A DNA stretch of 7,429 nucleotides, taken from assembly GCA_905479535.1 (NCBI GenBank), contig CAJQMW010000301.1, positions 1 through 7,429 of the forward strand, written 5' to 3'. The notes under the pieces were generated by a model. The model was not told the origin of the DNA. It searched no databases and saw nothing but the letters and a program-made list of their open reading frames with translations. The stretch is from an uncultured Maribacter sp. (GTDB taxonomy: Bacteria; Bacteroidota; Bacteroidia; Flavobacteriales; Flavobacteriaceae). The position numbers were made by a program, and so were the translations under genes. Shown in pieces: positions 5,143-7,429 of this stretch (position 1 is its first letter; every line of letters begins with the position of its first letter).

Positions 5143-7429
5143 ATGAAACGTTATATCTTCCTATTTGTAATTGCCCTAATTTCCCTTTCCTCCTTTGGTC
5201 AGGAAGGCGACCAACAAGAAGAACTGTTAGAAGCTCTGAATTATTACGCGGAACTACCCAGGGAGGTGGTCTACGTGCATACCAACAAGACAACCTATAT
5301 GAAAGGAGAGCAAATAGGCTTTACTGCTTATGCCTTTAATAAAGAATCCAAAAAACTTTCTTACGAAACCGCCAATTTATATGTAACGATATCCGACAAA
5401 AACAATGTTCCTATACGACAAAAACTATACAAAGTAGATAAAGGAGTCACCATCGGTGATTTCGTGATAGATAGCCTTTTTACCACTGGGAAATACACTT
5501 TAAAGGCCTACACCAATTGGATGAAAAACTTTAAGGAACAAAACTTTTTTGTCCAAGCGATTGAGATAATAGACCCCCAATCGGGAACAGGAACCCTAGA
5601 AATACCGACTGTAAAATCCACAATGGATGCACAGTTTCTTCCAGAGGGAGGACATTTGGTAATGAATACCGAGAATACCATCGGGGTAGTTGTTAAGGAC
5701 AGTCTTGGCTTTGGTATTGCCAATATAGAGGGAGCGGTTTACGATAAGGATGATAACGTGTTACATTCTTTTAAAGTAAATAGACTAGGGCTTGGGAAGT
5801 TTTCCTTTAACCCCGAAAAAGGCCAAACCTACTCGGCAAGAATGCGCTTTAATGGAGAGGTTTTTTCTTTTCCCCTGCCATTGGCTCAAGAAGTTGGTTT
5901 TTCAATGCAACTGCTAGATGAAAAAGATACCTTAAGACTTCTTTTGAAAACCAATGAAACTTCATTAGCTACATTGGCCAAAAAACAATACACCTTGCTT
6001 GTTAATGATGGTAGCAATGCCAAAATAATTACGCTCCCTTCATTTTCTGCCACAGAAATAGAACAATCGCTTCCACATGATTTGCTTTTCTCAGGTGTAA
6101 ATATCCTGACGGTATTTGATATGGAAAACAACCCTATTTCAGAAAGGCTTTACTTTAAACATGAAGGCTTATCCTTCTTGAATTCGAACAGTGTTGAGGC
6201 GGACAAAAAGAACGACTCGATTACCGTAAAACTTTCCTATGGAAAAGATGTTTTGGACAGCCTTGCCACCATAAGTGTTTCAGTGCTGCCGGAAGGGACA
6301 ATTAGCTACCGGCCTCACCATAACATTGCTTCCTATAATTTGCTACATCCCTATCTAAACGGAAGAATTGAGGATGGTGGCCACTACTTCACAGATATCA
6401 ATAAAGAAAAAATAGAGGCTTTGGACCTATTGTTATTGACGCAGGGATGGAGCAGTTATAGCTGGGAGCAAATATTTAATTCTCCGCCCGACTACGATTT
6501 TGATTTTGAAAACGGGATAGGTTTTATCCTTGAGCGGAAAGCAGAACAGGAAACGAACCTTGTACTCTATCCCTATGCGGAAGAGAAACTTGAAACGATT
6601 CCGTTTCCCGAGGGGCAGACCCGACTTGAAAAAAACGGACTGTTCCCCTACGCTCAAGATACCATCCGTATTGGTGAAATCGGAAAAAGAGGGAAGATGA
6701 TCACGCCCGATCTTGAATTGACGTTTCGTCCAAATAAGATTCCTTCCTTAGATCAAGCATCCAATTTTCTCTACTATAAAAAACCCACTATCCTTGAAAC
6801 CAATGTAATTCCCCAAGAGCCCCTTGGAAAAGGAATTGAAGAATTGGATGAAGCAGTGGTGACCGCTAAAAAAAAGCGGACGGAATTGGAAATTCTACAA
6901 TCCCGCGCTTTCTTCAGTACCATAGAGGAGATTGATGATAAAAAAAGGGACCGATTCATAACTTTTGCCAACTATATCCGTCAAAACGGGTTTAATGTAG
7001 AAGAGTTTCAAGGCGATTTTATTATTCGAAACCGACAACCCCCTTTCGGAGAACCTATAATAATTTATAATGATATGATAATCAACCCACCAGCTATGAT
7101 CCGGTACAATGATTCAACGCCGCCATCCGCCGCCACCAATGATTTAAGTATCTTATCAGGTCTTCAACTCTCGGACATACGTTATATAGAGGTGAACAAA
7201 TCCGGTTTGGGCGAAGGGTTTAATGAAGGAGGCGTTATAAAGATATATGACCGTTTGGGAAATTCCTCTTATGATAGTGAAGATTATAGAGACAGGTATT
7301 CAGGATTTGAAGTACCCTTGGTTTTTAATAAGGCACGAACGTTTTATGTCCCAAAATACTCCTCTCTCAGTTCGGGTTTTTACCAGCTTTACGGGGTAAT
7401 GGGTTGGTTTCCGGACTTAAAACCGGACA
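5143..7429 (+). CDS. Large surface protein: MG2/macroglobulin-like domains plus TonB-plug-like module (3' end outside window)
   Basis: The frame from ATG 5143 is open for 762 codons to the window edge. A signal peptide (MKRYIFLFVIALISLSSFGQ, 1-20) directs export. An MG2-like beta-sandwich follows (about 38-142, with REVVYVHTNKTTYMKGEQI and Y…GKYTLKAYTNWM). A second macroglobulin-like unit spans about 160-245, with FLPEGGHLV (165-173) and a GxGxFxFxP stretch (215-224). Residues 427-441 have the LLLTQGWSSYSW motif frequent in this family. LDEAVVTAKKKR (568-579) resembles the linker ahead of a plug, and about 605-703 look like a TonB plug: PIIIYNDMIINPP (638-650) and LSDIRYIEVNKSG (676-688), then GGVIKIYD. 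Similar Bacteroidota proteins are about 800-950 residues and seem to lack a beta-barrel, so perhaps 50-150 residues are missing here. Function is unknown; an envelope or periplasmic-surface role with SusC/TonB-like partners is inferred. Confidence 0.82.
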   Translation, partial: MKRYIFLFVIALISLSSFGQEGDQQEELLEALNYYAELPREVVYVHTNKTTYMKGEQIGFTAYAFNKESKKLSYETANLYVTISDKNNVPIRQKLYKVDKGVTIGDFVIDSLFTTGKYTLKAYTNWMKNFKEQNFFVQAIEIIDPQSGTGTLEIPTVKSTMDAQFLPEGGHLVMNTENTIGVVVKDSLGFGIANIEGAVYDKDDNVLHSFKVNRLGLGKFSFNPEKGQTYSARMRFNGEVFSFPLPLAQEVGFSMQLLDEKDTLRLLLKTNETSLATLAKKQYTLLVNDGSNAKIITLPSFSATEIEQSLPHDLLFSGVNILTVFDMENNPISERLYFKHEGLSFLNSNSVEADKKNDSITVKLSYGKDVLDSLATISVSVLPEGTISYRPHHNIASYNLLHPYLNGRIEDGGHYFTDINKEKIEALDLLLLTQGWSSYSWEQIFNSPPDYDFDFENGIGFILERKAEQETNLVLYPYAEEKLETIPFPEGQTRLEKNGLFPYAQDTIRIGEIGKRGKMITPDLELTFRPNKIPSLDQASNFLYYKKPTILETNVIPQEPLGKGIEELDEAVVTAKKKRTELEILQSRAFFSTIEEIDDKKRDRFITFANYIRQNGFNVEEFQGDFIIRNRQPPFGEPIIIYNDMIINPPAMIRYNDSTPPSAATNDLSILSGLQLSDIRYIEVNKSGLGEGFNEGGVIKIYDRLGNSSYDSEDYRDRYSGFEVPLVFNKARTFYVPKYSSLSSGFYQLYGVMGWFPDLKPD

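Noticed and set aside
5508..6971. Four short minus-strand frames opposite the MG2-plug gene
   Set aside because: The plus-strand frame is open for 762 codons with clear domains. The antisense frames are short and lack motifs.

Overview
The window looks like chromosomal DNA from a marine-type member of the Flavobacteriaceae (phylum Bacteroidota). The evidence is consistent across genes. Coding density is moderate and intergenic DNA is AT-rich. There are no purine-rich Shine-Dalgarno sequences in front of the starts, and Bacteroidota-style -7 boxes (TAnnTTTG) precede four of the six genes. Signal peptides end in Gln after small residues (…WSQ, …FGQ). Two gene products belong to surface-protein families that are especially common in this group: a carboxypeptidase-regulatory-domain TonB receptor and an MG2-plus-plug protein. 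No phage, IS, CRISPR, tRNA or rRNA signal was seen.

Layout. Positions 1-474 (minus) hold the first 158 codons of a TonB-dependent outer-membrane receptor cut by the left edge. Its probable start overlaps or abuts the 3' end of recO (458-1177, minus). A 220-bp spacer carries a perfect 37-base palindrome (terminator or repeat) and smaller hairpins. NADP-type glutamate dehydrogenase gdhA follows (1398-2753, minus). A 182-bp AT-rich spacer with the gdhA promoter separates it from a trans-sulfuration PLP enzyme of the cystathionine gamma-synthase/lyase family (2936-4093, minus). An 82-bp divergent promoter region leads to a plus-strand lipoprotein with DUF4163/DUF3298 (RsiV-like) domains (4176-4919). 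After a 223-bp spacer with several small palindromes, a large surface protein starts at 5143 and runs off the right edge after 762 codons. It combines a signal peptide, MG2/macroglobulin-like domains and a TonB-plug-like module.

How they fit together. The left half is housekeeping: recombination repair (RecO), ammonium assimilation or glutamate metabolism (GdhA) and sulfur amino acid metabolism. The right half and the extreme left edge are cell-envelope functions. Apart from the recO/receptor pair, each gene appears to have its own promoter, so I do not see a single multi-gene pathway. No complete, clearly novel system is visible. The least understood items are the MG2-plug protein, the RsiV-like lipoprotein without an adjacent sigma factor, and the palindromes in the spacers.
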